Below are positions 1 to 11,799 of a stretch of DNA of 64,000 nt, piece after piece. The notes beneath the pieces are model-generated. The model was not told where the DNA came from. It searched no databases and saw only the letters and a program-made list of their open reading frames with translations. Made by a program: the position numbers and the translations under genes. How positions within the stretch are numbered: the first letter of the stretch is position 1; each line of letters begins with the position of its first letter. Source of the DNA: Fagopyrum homotropicum (taxonomy: Eukaryota; Streptophyta; Magnoliopsida; Caryophyllales; Polygonaceae); the NCBI GenBank assembly GCA_033239125.1, contig BSWB01000005.1:104524494-104588493 (forward strand), given 5' to 3'.

Positions 1-708
1 AAAAAGAGAAAAATATATAATAACAATTTATATTATAAATTTCGAAGCTAAATATATTTTAATTAAAATAAACTATGATATTTCTTAAATTATATAAGAT
101 TTTTACCTATTATTTTTATGAATTTTAATATATTTATTCTATTTGATATTTTATCATATTTTGCATCAAAACATGAGAAATTAATTATGTTTTATATATA
201 ATATAAGAAATTTAATTTATATTTATGTAAAATTTTAATCAAATTTAAAATTAAAAATAATAAGATAAAACATAATAAATTTTTGATTAAAATTGTAAAA
301 AGTATAACACAGTAATATCAAGTATTCTAAAAATTTTATTTTATGCAAAACCTATAAAACTAAGAATGATTAAAATTGTAAGAAAATATTTTACATGTTA
401 CGAGTTTTCCGTTTCACGGAGTATACCAACAACGAAATATCATATAGTTATAGATTATATTTAATTTTAAAATTTTTGATTAAAATATCATATAAATATA
501 AATTAAATTCTTATACTTTATATAAAACATAATATATTTCTCATGTTTTGATGCAAAATATGATAAAGTATATAAATATAATAAAACTCATAAAATAGTA
601 GGTAAAAATCTTATATAATTTAAGAAATATCATAGTTATTTTAATTAAAATATATTTATCTTTGAAATTTATAATATAAAATTGTTATTATATATTTGTT
701 CCTTTTTT
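1..708. repeat. Long AT-rich inverted repeat (foldback / MULE-MITE-like)
   Basis: Sequence 1 to about 257 reappears as its reverse complement at about 458-708, around a spacer of some 200 bp. The match includes long shared runs such as atcatattttgcatcaaaac and ttatataagatttttaccta. By eye the arms agree at about 85%. The left arm may start before the window, so the outer end and any target duplication cannot be judged. Long imperfect arms with a short unique centre fit a non-autonomous Mutator-like or foldback element. No coding capacity is present; short reading frames over it are AT-rich noise. Confidence 0.75.
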
Positions 709-760
709 AAAAATAATTTTAATATAAAAAAACGTTATTTTAGACAAAAAAATAAGAAAT

Positions 761-880
761 AAGGGTACCAAACGGAAAAACTGAAATCTCAGGGGTACCA
801 AGCGGAAACGTGAAAAACTTTGGGCACCATCCGAAAAAGCCAAAAACTCAAGGGTACCAAACGGAAAAATCCTAAAAATA
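761..880. repeat. Four-copy ~30-bp tandem repeat (gggtaccaaacggaaaa core)
   Basis: Units begin near 762, 792, 821 and 851, each with a version of gggtaccaaacggaaaa followed by an A-rich stretch. The spacing is 29-30 bp. The third unit is the most diverged (ggcaccatccgaaaaa). No coding meaning is evident. Confidence 0.7.
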
Positions 881-969
881 ATTATAAAACGTGTGGGATA
901 ATCACAAAAATTCATAATTCCATCAACAATCTTACGGGAGAAGCTGCATTTGAACGTAATTGTTTTTTA

Positions 970-1023
970 AAATTCGGTATATATATATACCCGCACAAGG
1001 TGCGGGTATATATATACCGAATT
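970..1023. repeat. Near-perfect palindrome with GC stem and AT core
   Basis: The arms read aattcggtatatatatatac then cccgcac, and after a 3-nt loop (aag) their reverse complement. The arms differ only by one TA unit. The structure would form a stem of about 25 bp in single-stranded DNA or RNA. No flanking gene explains it. Confidence 0.75.
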
Positions 1024-1306
1024 TCGGTTGTAAAAAATTTCGTCATTGTAGCAGAGGGTAGGGTTGCAAATTCCAATGACGGCTTGAAGACAACAAACTG
1101 GGTTAGCCCATTTAACACATGAATTTTTTTTGTTTTGTAATGTTGTTTGTTTAATTATAATAAATAAAATTTTTTAATTTTAATTAAAGATTGTCTCTAA
1201 GTTATTATTAAAAAGTAAATTATAAATTATACCTAATAAAAATTAATGAATTTAAAAGAGAGACTATTTAACATTATTTGGAATAATAATTGGGGTTTCA
1301 TGAGGA

Positions 1307-1921
1307 TCTATAATTATTTATATTAAAAGTAATTCCTATAAAGGGTATGTTAGTTAATATAGATATTTTAAAAAAAATTATATTTTGGCAAATTTTTATA
1401 TGTTTCATTATTAATATTTTTTTACTTATTAGATATTGTGTATATTTTGTCATTAGTTATAAATTATTCATTAGAAAAAATAAAAGATTTGACTTTTTTA
1501 AATATATAAATAACAACATTTTACTTTTTAGTTATTGTGTATATTTTGTAATTATTTATAAGTTATTCATTAGAAAAATCAAAAGATTTATTTTTTTAAA
1601 TATATAAATAACAACATTTTTACTTATATTACTATTTTTAAAATTTTATTAATTGTAAAGAGAAATAATTTTTTATTTGGTCTATATAACTAAATTAAAC
1701 AGATGCATGTCACGAAAAAAGTTTATATTAATGGTTGATTAAGTATGATGTAATTATAATATATATTTTTATTTATTAAAATACAAATGAAATAAAAAAC
1801 ATACAGTTCACGAAAAATTTTCATTTTAATAATTAATTAATTAAATTTCAATTATAAAATATATTATTATTTATTAAAAAAAATAAAACAAAACCCGTGC
1901 TTGGCACGGGCACTGAACTAG
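1307..1921 (+). mobile_element. Non-autonomous Helitron (615 bp)
   Basis: The left end is TCTATAATTATTTATATTAA, a typical plant Helitron 5' end, preceded by A1306. The right end has the hairpin cccgtgc-ttg-gcacggg (about 1894-1910), then seven bases, then CTAG (1918-1921), followed by T1922. This gives the canonical TC...CTRR termini in an A/T target dinucleotide with no target duplication. There is no Rep/helicase coding sequence. The 86-codon frame inside it is AT-rich repeat sequence, not a gene. Confidence 0.75.
1430..1622 (+). repeat. ~98-bp direct duplication inside the Helitron
   Basis: Two tandem copies, about 1430-1527 and 1528-1622, share attgtgtatattttg, the attcattagaaaaa stretch and aaatatataaataacaacat. 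They differ by scattered substitutions. Confidence 0.65.
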
Positions 1922-1922
1922 T

Positions 1923-4117
1923 TAATTAAAAAACAGCCAAAATAATTAGGATAGAAATTTATTAATTAAGGAAGGATATTAAATTAATTTACCTTTATTA
2001 TTTGGCCAAAAATTAAAGTGGCATATATTGTATCTAGGATACAATAAGCGCTTTTTCTACACCAATTTTCTCAAATCATATCTACATCGAATGATTTGTG
2101 TGTTTCAAGGGGTAATTTATTCAATAAACGATTTTTTTTTAAAAACAAAAACAAACCACTTAGCGGTCGTCTAAAAAGATTTGGAAGTTCGTTGGACATT
2201 GTTTAACCATATCAGTTTTATGTAGTACGAGTGTACGACCCAAAATTATTAGCTTGAAGTAGTGTTCTAAAATTATTAGCTAGAACAATTTACCTTTGAA
2301 CGAGACAAGGACATGGAATTTCAAAACTATGAAAATGAAGGGATGGAAGAGTAGATTGCATGATGATTATTTAGTTGTCGTGAACTTATTTGTGCTTCTT
2401 TGTTTTGGACATGTTGAAGTGTTTTTAAGTTTGAGTTGGACAACGTAAAATCTCAATGCCAATGATGTTTATTTAATTAGCATGATATGTTTTTTATTTT
2501 AAGTAGTTGACTTTGAAAATGAATAGTTAATTGTATTATATGCAATTTGAATAGATTTTACAAGTTAAATAGAAGAATATAATGAAAAGCATCTAATCCA
2601 TCTAGTCATCACAAGCTAAATAGTAGTTAGTGACTTCCTCCGCCTTCTTGAGTTTTACAACGTATTTTCGGAATATTGTCACTTAGCGTGTTTTTGTTTT
2701 ACGTATTTCATGTTAAATCATAAATTCCGATTTTGATAAAACTTGAGTCATTTTTGTTGAATAAAAATTTCAATCATATAAGTGATCCATAATTGATGAT
2801 ATTTGATAACAAATTTGGTCAGACGATTAAATCGAGTGAAATACGGTAATAAGATATAAATGGATGTTGATGTATTGTCGGGGAATCACACACCAGTTAT
2901 CGTCAAGGAATCACATACCAATTCCCGAAGGAAATGATTGTAACTATGTTGGTGTCAATGTGGGGTGAACCCATGCTAGAAGTCCATGTGGATTCACTAA
3001 ACCCATGTTGGAGCATAATATTTGGGTTCATTGAATCCAAATTGGAGCCCATTGTGGACAAGAGATTTCCACGCTTGCTCTAACATGAAATAATAAAACT
3101 CACGTTGGATCACAATATAAAAAAAATATTCAATGAAACATTATACCCTAGTTTGAAGAACATATGTGGTATATAGTTTGCTTCTTGGGAAAAACAACCT
3201 TTTAAATCAGTTGCAAACATATTCGGAAAAATAAGTATATTTCCTTCAAACCTATTGTAGCTAGAATTGAGATATAAAGTATGTTTCTTAGAAGAAAAAA
3301 AAAAGAAAGAAATGGTAGTGTCAACATGAACAATATAAAACCATGGGTCTATATTTATAATTTACGATAACTATAGCCTACAATTTTTGTTTTCGATAAG
3401 TTGCGACTTTTGGTAATTATGCTAGTTGCACATTGACTCCAACATGATCATCCGATTACCACGTCAACACCCACTCTTTTTTACATCGTGCTCTAACTTA
3501 TCTATAATAGGCCCGACGATTCCAGGTTACAAGGGTTTCTCTTAGAAGAGAGTTTTAAATGACAATTGCTATTCATTCGTTCATTTAGTTTGAAGAAAAG
3601 GTTATACATATTGAATTTGTGCAATAAGATAAAGAATGCAAGTGTATAGAGAAATATTCTTTTTGTTTCTAAAGTTTGAAGCAATAGGGGATCAACGCAT
3701 ATAGAAGAAAAAGAATGCTGAAAAAACACTACTACATAGTACATACATGTGTGACTGCAAACTTCTTTTTTCAGCAAAAAAAAATGTATAATGGTGTCGC
3801 TTTAGTGAAACAAATCCGATATGATGCTTGCCCAATCATAAATAAAAACGATGAAATTTACAGAGTATCAATGGAGGCATCAACCAGTAAATATTGTCTA
3901 AAGATGATTTCAAAGTCGATGAAAAATATTGCTTGCTTTTAGTTGTTTTATAACCCAAAGTCCATGTTCAAACTCTAAAGTTGTTGGTAGTTGATAATAT
4001 GAAATTTAAGTTTTGTTGAGTTCAAACTTTCAAGGGTTTTTTTTAAATTCCTAAAAGGGCCCACACGTGTTTATGCTCCACAAAAGGTTTAATGAAGAAG
4101 GACAAATTTGAGGAACT
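1923..4117. other. Intergenic DNA with no supported feature
   Basis: This is AT-rich unique-looking sequence. The frames of 75-91 codons near 3500-3940 lack any recognisable domain and sit on low-complexity sequence. Nothing else is supported. Confidence 0.5.
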
Positions 4118-4220
4118 AGTTTCAATTGCAAAATTGAGGAACAGACAAATGGTACAAGGAAAAGGGTTAAACGACATACTTCTAGAATTGAAATTGGTTA
4201 GGGTTTAAATACTTAGTTTC
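4118..4220 (+). repeat. First unit of a ~96-bp tandem duplication split by the copia element
   Basis: The unit starts tagtttcaattgcaaaattg and runs to 4213. A second unit starts at 4214 (tagtttc), is interrupted by the copia element at 4221, and resumes at 11132 with tagtttcaatctcaaaattg, continuing to about 11235. Shared inner blocks include gaattgaaattggtt. The 7-bp tagtttc on both sides of the copia element is therefore its target duplication within unit two. Confidence 0.65.
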
Positions 4221-4339
4221 TGATAGAATACGCAATTATGTGTAAATAGAGGGTTGCCCTATATAATAATGTAAATACGTTTCTATTAATATACTCATTT
4301 ATCGATGGAAATCCTAAGGAGAATTTATACATATTCTCA
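4221..4339 (+). repeat. Copia 5' LTR (119 bp)
   Basis: It starts TGATAGAATACGC and ends ATTCTCA, and matches 11012-11131 along its whole length. The primer site follows two bases later. Confidence 0.88.
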
Positions 4340-4341
4340 CA

Positions 4342-4351
4342 TGGTATCAGA
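4342..4351 (+). promoter_or_regulatory. Copia primer-binding site (tRNA-Met type)
   Basis: The sequence tggtatcaga is the usual plant copia primer site, complementary to the 3' end of initiator tRNA-Met, placed just after the 5' LTR. Confidence 0.85.
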
Positions 4352-4506
4352 CTTCTTTCCTCTACAACCTCTTATGCACGTTCTTTTCCCCGACGACTAA
4401 CCCTAGCCCTAATTTCGTTCGATTGTCGAGGCTACTGTGAGAACTCCGGCCACTGTCTTTGCCGCATCTCCACCGCCTCCAAGTCTAGGTTCATTGAGCC
4501 CCTCTC

Positions 4507-5555
4507 ATGGTTGCCGACAAGAAGCAATTTTTTCATTCCGCGCTCGGAATCTCCAACATCAAGAACAACATCACTCTCGTCCTTGACCATGACACTCCTT
4601 ACGCATCATGGGTCACCTTATTTTGCGTCAATGTGAAGGCTCATAATGTTCTAGATCACATTGATGCAACGGTTCTCAAGCCGGTTGACATCGATGACTC
4701 ACTTTGGAAACAAGTTGACGTGACCATTCTTCAATGAATATATAGCATGGTCTAAAGGGACATTCTTCTCCAGATCTTGGATCTAGACGATACCACACTT
4801 TAAGCGTGGACTCGAGTTCAGAACATCTTTCACGATAACAAGATTACCCGCGTAGTCTATCTTGAATATGAGTTCTCGAACTGTAAACTGTCAGGGTTTG
4901 CTTCCATCTCTGCCTATTGTCTACAACATAAATTCTTGGCAGATCAACTGAAAGGTTTCGGTTCTGCCATCTCGGACAATCGCCTTGTTCTTCAACTCAT
5001 TTCAGGCTTACTAGCTGAGTACAATTTGCGGCCACCTTTATTCAGCAAATGGATCCTCTTTCGAGTTTTACAAAAGCCCGATCTCAACTATTGCTAGAAG
5101 AAACGAGGATGGCCGCTCAGATCGCTTCCGGACACACATCCACTCTTAAAGTCGCAACATCCACTACCGGCTCCAACGCATCATCCACCAGACCGCAATC
5201 TGGTCGCTCCTCCTCGACACCGGACCAATCGCACTGGAGTCGTGGTCGTAGTCACAAGGGCAAGGGCAGGGTGCCGCTAGCCACCACTGGTGTCAGATAT
5301 GCCTTTCATCCTCAAATGGGTTGGCACCCGGTGGTAGCTTCTTCTGGTGGGCCTAACGTTCCTCCCCAGCTGGCCTGGTACTAGGCTCACTCTTCCAGCC
5401 CACTCCAGCAACAGCAGCATGTGGGCCACCCTCCTTCATGCCCTTAACCAGCTTATCAAAACGGGCTTCTTGGGCCAAATCCACAACCAACGCAACAGGC
5501 TCATCTGGGTTATGTTCCGGATTCCAGTCAGCAGCCCACAACCATAGATCAAGCA
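4507..5555 (+). pseudogene. Copia GAG relic (UBN2-type capsid)
   Basis: An open stretch from 4507 to 4737 begins MVADKKQFF and holds the HDTPYASW motif typical of copia GAG N-termini. It stops at 4735-4737. Downstream frames still show the conserved capsid pieces AWTRVQNIFHDNK, YCLQHKFLADQLK and RLVLQLISGL, but in-frame stops and shifts break them. The 5049-5384 frame is the Ser/Thr-rich tail of GAG. No CCHC knuckle was seen. The product would have been a virus-like-particle capsid; this copy cannot encode it. Confidence 0.75.
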
Positions 5556-5564
5556 TTTGCAACG

Positions 5565-6917
5565 ATGTCACTCAATCCCCCAGACAACATTTGGTACATG
5601 AACACAGACGCCACCTTGCACAGACGAACGATTCCGGTAAACTCGTCTTTTTCGCATAATGGTTCTTTAAATTTGATAATTGTTTGGAGTGGTATGCGAA
5701 TTCCTTCTACAGGTCTTGATGATGCTACTCTACCCACCAATAACCAACCCCTCAAATTGACCAATATCCTTGTCGCACCAAAACTTGTCAAAAACTTGGT
5801 TTCTGTTAGACGCTTTACATTTGATAACCTTGCTTCGGTAGAATTTGACCCTTTTGATTTCTCTGTGAAGGATCTGCAAATGGGGACCATTTATATCAGA
5901 TGCAATAGCTCCGGGAGCTCTATCCGATTACAAATACCCCCATTCATCCTCATCACGCCTTCTTTGTCGAGTCTTCCACAATTTGGCACGCTCATCTAGG
6001 TCACCCCGACGCGCTTGTGTTTAATTTTCTTCGTTCATCTTCTTTTTTGCAATGCAATAAGGAGTCTTCTACTTAGCTTTATCATGCTTGTCAGCTAAGA
6101 AAACATCATAGATTGTCTTTTGATCGTTCTACTTCTAGTACTTTTGCACCTTTTGACATTGCTCATAGTGATATTTGGATCTCTCTCATCCCTAGTCGAG
6201 AAGGTTTTAAGTATTATCTCTTATTTCTTGATGACTTTTTTCATTTTTTATGGATTTATCTTATCAAATTTAAGTCTCAAGTTTTTGATCTCTTTGTGCG
6301 ATTCCATAAACTTGTTCAAACACAATTTCATATCAATATTAAGAGTTTTCAATGCGACATGAGACGTGAGTTTAACAACACGAATTTTCACAATTTTTTT
6401 TCCTAATCATGACATTAATTTTTAATTTTCGTGCCCTCGCACCTCTCCTCAAAATGGCAAAGTTGAACGCATCATACGAACCATCAATAACATGATGCGT
6501 TCCATCCTTTTCCATGCATCTATTCCTATTTCCTATTGGCCTCATGCCTTGTAAACGTCTTGCTACCTTCTCAACATACTTCACTCCACCACCATTCAAA
6601 ACATGTCCCCCACCGAAGTGTTATACCACACAACACCTCTCTTCGGTCATCTTAGAGTCTTCGGTTGCCTTTGCTATCCCAACCAAAGTGCTACTATTTC
6701 TCATAAACTCCAACCTCACACTTCCCCATGCCTTTTTCTAGGATATCCCTCTCTTCATAGAGGTTACGAGTGTCTTGAGTTAAGTACCAAAAAAATAATT
6801 CTTTCCCGTCATGTCACCTTTGATGAGTCTCATTTTCCGTTCGCTACCCGACATACCATCTCCCCGGATCATTATGACTCTCTTACCGACGACAACATCT
6901 CCTCCTATCACTGTGCC
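5565..6917 (+). pseudogene. Copia protease and integrase relic
   Basis: The protease part (5565-5999) has NIWYMNTDATLH where active copia proteases have D-S/T-G-A, so the catalytic Asp reads Asn and the site is lost. Integrase follows: FAPFDIAHSDIW near the first catalytic Asp, QCDMRREFNN near the second, then several stops across about 6405-6600. The C-terminal part at 6603-6870 keeps FGCLCYPN, FLGYPSLHRGYECL and RHVTFDESHFPF, diagnostic of the copia integrase tail. The reading stops where the solo LTR inserts at 6918. Confidence 0.8.
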
Positions 6918-9042
6918 TGTAACACCCCAAATCCACGGGACATGGAGTGCTACATTGGGTTAGGATCTCACAATGGATCCTGACCCTAGCCTGACAACAA
7001 GTTCACTGGATCTTACAACAAGGCACATGTAGATTAAAACCAAATACATAAAAGCTGTATATGATACATCAAAAGAGTTTACAAACTCCAAGCCGAGTAC
7101 AAAACAACATCATAAACCATAACCACAAAAGATACCCCATCTCACGCATCCTAATGCACAGAAGTCCTCGGTTGGCCACACCATCTGTATCACCCTGCAG
7201 TCTTCCTAACCTGTAGATCATCTACAACACGGTATGGAATCGTTAGCTACAGCAATGAAAAGCATGAAGGTAATAGCACAACCACACATCAACATCTCAT
7301 ACATGCAATGCCACACGCATTCATTTATTATCTTTCATTACGTTATTCCATTACTAATTCAACTTCTTTTGTAACACGAGGAACCTAAAGAACCTCGTCC
7401 CTTTCCCCGTTAACACAGGGGTTTGCATTGGGGTGATCGTCACTCGTCCCCCCCTGTGTTACTGGCTTCCAGGCACCTCCTCCTAACCCGTAGGCGGAGA
7501 CCAGTGGTTACCGCCCGTTATAATACACTTGGGCCAAATAAATGTAATAAATGGTCATCCTAGTCCGGTTAAGGTTATAAATGCACAATCATATGAACAC
7601 AAACAACCATCACAATCATACAATCCACAACTGCACGCTAAGTAAGTCCTATGGACTTACCTGATATACTCGTAACCTGTACCACGTCACAACTTCCCCT
7701 TGGGGAAGTAATCAACGCCTGCAATAGCAAGGCACACACAATCACATACTGCAAAGGTCAGGAGACTCGTCTCACTAACCACAACCAACCTATATCTCAA
7801 ATCTAAACCTCAAATACTCAACAAATTCATAAATGCCTAAGGCATATCCTCAACATAACATCTCATCATACTCGTACACATACTAAACCTTAAAGCCATA
7901 ACCAATATTCATAACATCATCATGATCCTCAACTCATTCTGATACCTAGCATGAATCTAATAAGTATTCCTCAATCTCAAATTTAATCTTAATTTAATTA
8001 ATTAACCTTTAATTAATAATTAAATTTCACCAAAATAACGTTTTGTCCGCATGCCATTTCTAAACCCACTTGTCATCAGATTTCATCAAACAAACAACTC
8101 ATAAACACCAGAATAATATAATGATCATAATGGAATTTCTAATTGTCCATTTTGAAAAGCCTAAGGTCAATTTAGGCCAAATCGCAGTACGAAAAACGAA
8201 TAAATTCATAACTTATTCGTTGTTAACCCGATTGACGATCTAAAAGAAGATTCGGAATCACAACAACGCAGGCTACGCATGTACAACATCAAATTCACCG
8301 GAATCTGAGCGACGGAACAGTCCTGGTGACATATATGCTCGACCAGGTCTTCATCTGCTCGGAAATGCAGAAACTTGGTACCGATATGAAGAGAATGAAG
8401 AGAATCCAGATACTCAAACGAAATTGAAATCGGATTAGAAACAGAGAGTAGATCTGAGTTTGAAGTTTGAGAGAAATCAGAGCATTTACGAGGAAACGTC
8501 AAAGGAAATGAATTAATAAACGATTTTCCGCTATTTATAGTGAAGTCGATAATTATCCTTTAGCGAAGTTGATAATTATCCTTTAACCGATCCAATGGCA
8601 GGTTGAACCCCCTTCTCCAAACTTCTCGAAATTGGAACAATAGATCTTGAATATTGTAGGGATAATTATTCCACAATTATCTCGGAAAACGTGTATTCCT
8701 AAGCCGTCTTTTTTAGCCGTTAAGAAACAAACTAGCGACTATTTTGGCCGTTTTGCCTTTCCATGTTATTTCATATCTAGGACATGTCTGATGTCCTGAT
8801 CATTTCTCTCAACTGCATTTTTATTAATTGGAGCTCCCAAATGCTCCAAATAATACCGGAGGGTAAAAATAATTACCCGGGGAAAAAAGTAAAAATTTCC
8901 CCATAAGCCTAAAATTACGCCAGAAACATAACGGTGGGACTTATACTCAACACTTACGCAATCTTCGCGAGTTATATGTCAATTACTATCACTGATTAAG
9001 TTAATCAACATTAATTAGAATTCGGAAATTCTAGTTATTACA
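6918..9042 (-). mobile_element. Solo LTR (2.1 kb) of a TGTAACACC-type gypsy family, inside the copia element
   Basis: It begins TGTAACACCCCAAATCC, ends TTATTACA and is flanked by a perfect 5-bp duplication gtgcc (6913-6917, 9043-9047). It contains no coding domain. Landmarks shared with 11800-14414 and 40442-59393 include accgcccgttat, acacttgggcca and a taagtcc/ggactta hairpin (about 7639-7657). Against the copy at 40442 it lies in reverse: its left end matches that copy's right end, including gctac and actcacaat blocks. LTR size and ends suggest a Tekay/Del-like chromovirus, though no internal region is available to confirm this. Confidence 0.8.
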
Positions 9043-9052
9043 GTGCCCACCT

Positions 9053-10945
9053 ACGTGACATTACCACTTCTCCCCCACTGCGCAAGGCTCACAATCCTCT
9101 CTTACCGACCCAGACCCATCAACGCATCCCTCCCATTCTTTACATTTACACAGAGCTACTCTCCCCGGCCTAGAACTTCTTCTTAGTCCTCCGCTTCAAC
9201 CTGACCTACTCCCACAACTGTCCATTGTTGTCACTAGCCCAACTGAGACGGACGGCCCTTGTCCCCAACAGCCTGCCATATCCTCCAGCCCATTAACTCT
9301 CCCACATCCATTGGCTCTCCCATCCTCCACAACCCTACAACCCTTAAATCAACTCGGTCAACCTACAAATCGGCCACAAACCCGGAGTCAATCTGGAATA
9401 TTTAAGCCTAATCCTATATTTGATTTATCAGTTAACACCGCCCCTCTATCCCGCTCTATCTCTCCAATCCCAAAATCCCACAAGTGTATCTGTCCAAGTC
9501 CCGTATTGGACCGCAACCATGCTCGACGAATATCGAGCCTTTATGCGGAATAAGACTTGGGTTCTGGTTCCTTGTCCTAATAATGCTAATATTGTGCAAT
9601 GCATGTGGATATTTCAGCATAAGTACAGGTCAGATGGTTCTCTTGAGCGGTACAAAGCCGTTTGATTGCTAACGGATGTTCTCAACTGATTGGAGTAGAT
9701 TGTGATGAGACATTTAGTCCGGTTGTCAAACCGGCAACTATCCGGATGGTTCTCAACATTGTCGTGTGTCGTTCTTGGTTTATTCACCACCTCGATGTTC
9801 AGAATACTTTTCTCCACGGGCATTTGAACGAAAAGGTATACATGTTTCAGCCTCCCTGTTTCTGTGATACCTCTCACCCTAACCATGTATGCCTTCTACA
9901 GAGGTCTCTCTATGGTCTCAAACAGGCTCTCCGAGCTTGGTTTCAACGTTTTTCCAACTTCCTCAATTGCATTGGGTTTGTCGGAAGTAAGAGCGGCTCA
10001 TCTCTTTCTATTTATTGTAAGGGATCCGGCATTGCTTATCTGCTTCTATATGTTGATGACATTATCCTTACAGCTTCTTTGGACATTTTGCGCAAGCAAC
10101 TTATAGGGATTTTGAGTAAGGAATTTGCCCTTAGAGACTTAGGTCCTCTATCCTATTTCTTGGGCATATTTGTTCGTCGAACTTCGTCTGGATTGTTTCT
10201 ATCCCAGGATAAATATGCTCGTGAGATTGTTGAACGAGCAAAGATGACTAACTGCAAACCATTTGCAACACCTGTTGAGACGTCTGTCAAGTTAAGCGCC
10301 TTCTCTACTCCAGGTATTAGTGATCCGACTCTTTACTGGAGTTTGGCTATGGCACTTCAATACTTGACTTTCACACGCCTTGACATCAGTTATGTCGTAC
10401 AACAAGTATGCCTCTTTATGTATGATCTCAGGGAAGCTCACTTTGCTGTTCTCAAGTGTGTCATTTGCTACATCTCGGGCACATCATCGTTAGGTATCAC
10501 TATTTCTCCATCTCCAAATTCTAAACTCATTGCATATACAGATGTCGATTGGGCCGACTCTCCTGATACACGACGATCAACCTCAGGTTACTGTGTCTTC
10601 TTCAATGACATGCTAATCTCGTGGTCTGACAAGAGGCAATTTGTAGTCTCTCAGTCTAGTGCAGATGCAGAGTGTACAAGAGTTTCCAATGCTGTTTCTG
10701 AATGTTCATGGCTCCGCAATCTTTTGCTTGAGCTTCATTGTCCACTTGCCCAGGCATCTATTGTTTACACCGACAACATTTCTGCTACTTACCTTGCCAA
10801 CAACTCGGTTCAACATCAATGGACCTAGCATATTGAGATTAACATTCACTTCGTCCGAGATAAGGTTGCCCGCGGTCACGTTCGAGTTCTTCACGTACCT
10901 TCGGCTTTTCAGTATGCAAATATTTTTACAAAGCGTCTTCCACGA
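9053..10945 (+). pseudogene. Copia reverse transcriptase-RNase H relic
   Basis: It resumes after the solo LTR with the variable linker, then DEYRAFMRNKTWVLVP (RT N-terminus) near 9525. A one-base shift at about 9660 separates SLERYKA from the long frame 9662-10828. That frame holds DVQNTFLHGHL, SLYGLKQALRAW, the catalytic LLYVDDIILTAS, FALRDLGPLSYFLGI, and the RNase H blocks ADSPDTRRSTSGYC and SQSSADAEC. It stops at 10826-10828, before the conserved tail that is still readable to about 10945. The RT and RNase H catalytic residues survive, but the open frame does not. Confidence 0.88.
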
Positions 10946-11002
10946 TAACTATTTGTAGATTTTAGACCCATTCTTTCTATAATGCCTCCTCCAGTTTCGA
11001 CT

Positions 11003-11011
11003 GCGGGGGTA
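11003..11011 (+). promoter_or_regulatory. Copia polypurine tract
   Basis: The G-rich run gcgggggta directly abuts the 3' LTR, as expected for the plus-strand primer. Confidence 0.7.
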
Positions 11012-11131
11012 TGATAGAATATGCAATTATGTGTAAATAGAGGGTTGCCCTATGTAATTATGTAAATATGTTTGTTATTAATATACCCATCTGTCGATGG
11101 ACACCCGAAGGGGAATTTATCCATATTCTCA
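11012..11131 (+). repeat. Copia 3' LTR (120 bp)
   Basis: It starts TGATAGAATATGC and ends ATTCTCA. It differs from the 5' LTR at about a dozen positions. Confidence 0.88.
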
Positions 11132-11235
11132 TAGTTTCAATCTCAAAATTGAGGATTAGACAAATGAGAAAAAGATTAATGGTAGAACTATAAATCTGTA
11201 GAATTGAAATTGGTTGGGTTCGAATACGTAGTCTC

Positions 11236-11799
11236 TGTCGCGAAATTGGGGAATTGACATTAGGGACTTTCTTCTTTTTTTGGTGAGAAGGAGAGCTAGT
11301 GGTCTGCCGCGCATTTAACACGCTTTCAATAAATAAAAAAGAGGCTAAGAAATCCGCAAAATGGGAGGAAGAATATGAATGGTGTTATAAAATAAATTAT
11401 GAAATCAAACTAAGTATCACAACTTGATTCTAAACCTGATTCTCTCATCTTTCACCTCCTATGTAATTTCACCTTCTTTGTGATTGGATTCAAGACTTCT
11501 TCTTCTTTTTTTGTTTTGTGCAATGTTAATGTTCAAATTCTCTCTATTCTCCTCTTCTATTTACTTCAATTCTTGTTGTAAAACAATCTTACAAACCTTT
11601 CCATTTCCTTGACATTTTTCTCTAACACCCACTTCTCCAATTGAAGAAGCTTTTGACGAGGACGATTACTATATCAAACCACCGCCAAAGGATAATAATA
11701 CTACCAAACGGAAAAAACACAACACTAAGTGTGAAAACCAAAATCTAGATTCCATAAATTTAACTATGATGGATCCAAACTCGATTCGGGAGTAACATC
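11236..11799. other. Intergenic DNA between two elements, nothing supported
   Basis: This pyrimidine-rich, AT-rich stretch has no recognisable coding sequence. Part may belong to the degraded LTR that follows, whose left end could not be fixed. Confidence 0.4.

Larger units (their letters stand above)
4221..11131 (+). mobile_element. Ty1/copia LTR retrotransposon, degenerate, with nested solo LTR
   Basis: The element has two LTRs of about 120 bp (TGATAGAAT...TTCTCA), a tRNA-Met-type primer site, a purine tract and relics of GAG, protease, integrase, reverse transcriptase and RNase H in copia order (integrase before RT). A 7-bp repeat tagtttc flanks it (4214-4220, 11132-11138). The LTRs differ at roughly one site in ten, so the insertion is old. 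A solo LTR inserted at 6918-9042 separates integrase from RT. Without it the element is about 4.8 kb. Very short LTRs suggest the Ale/Retrofit group, but this assignment is tentative. Confidence 0.9.

Noticed and set aside
1347..1607. 86-codon plus-strand reading frame
   Set aside because: It lies wholly in the AT-rich tandem repeat of the Helitron and reads as Phe/Ile/Lys low-complexity sequence.
3502..3942. Two overlapping short frames on opposite strands
   Set aside because: No domain, low complexity, and no splice or promoter context that supports a gene.
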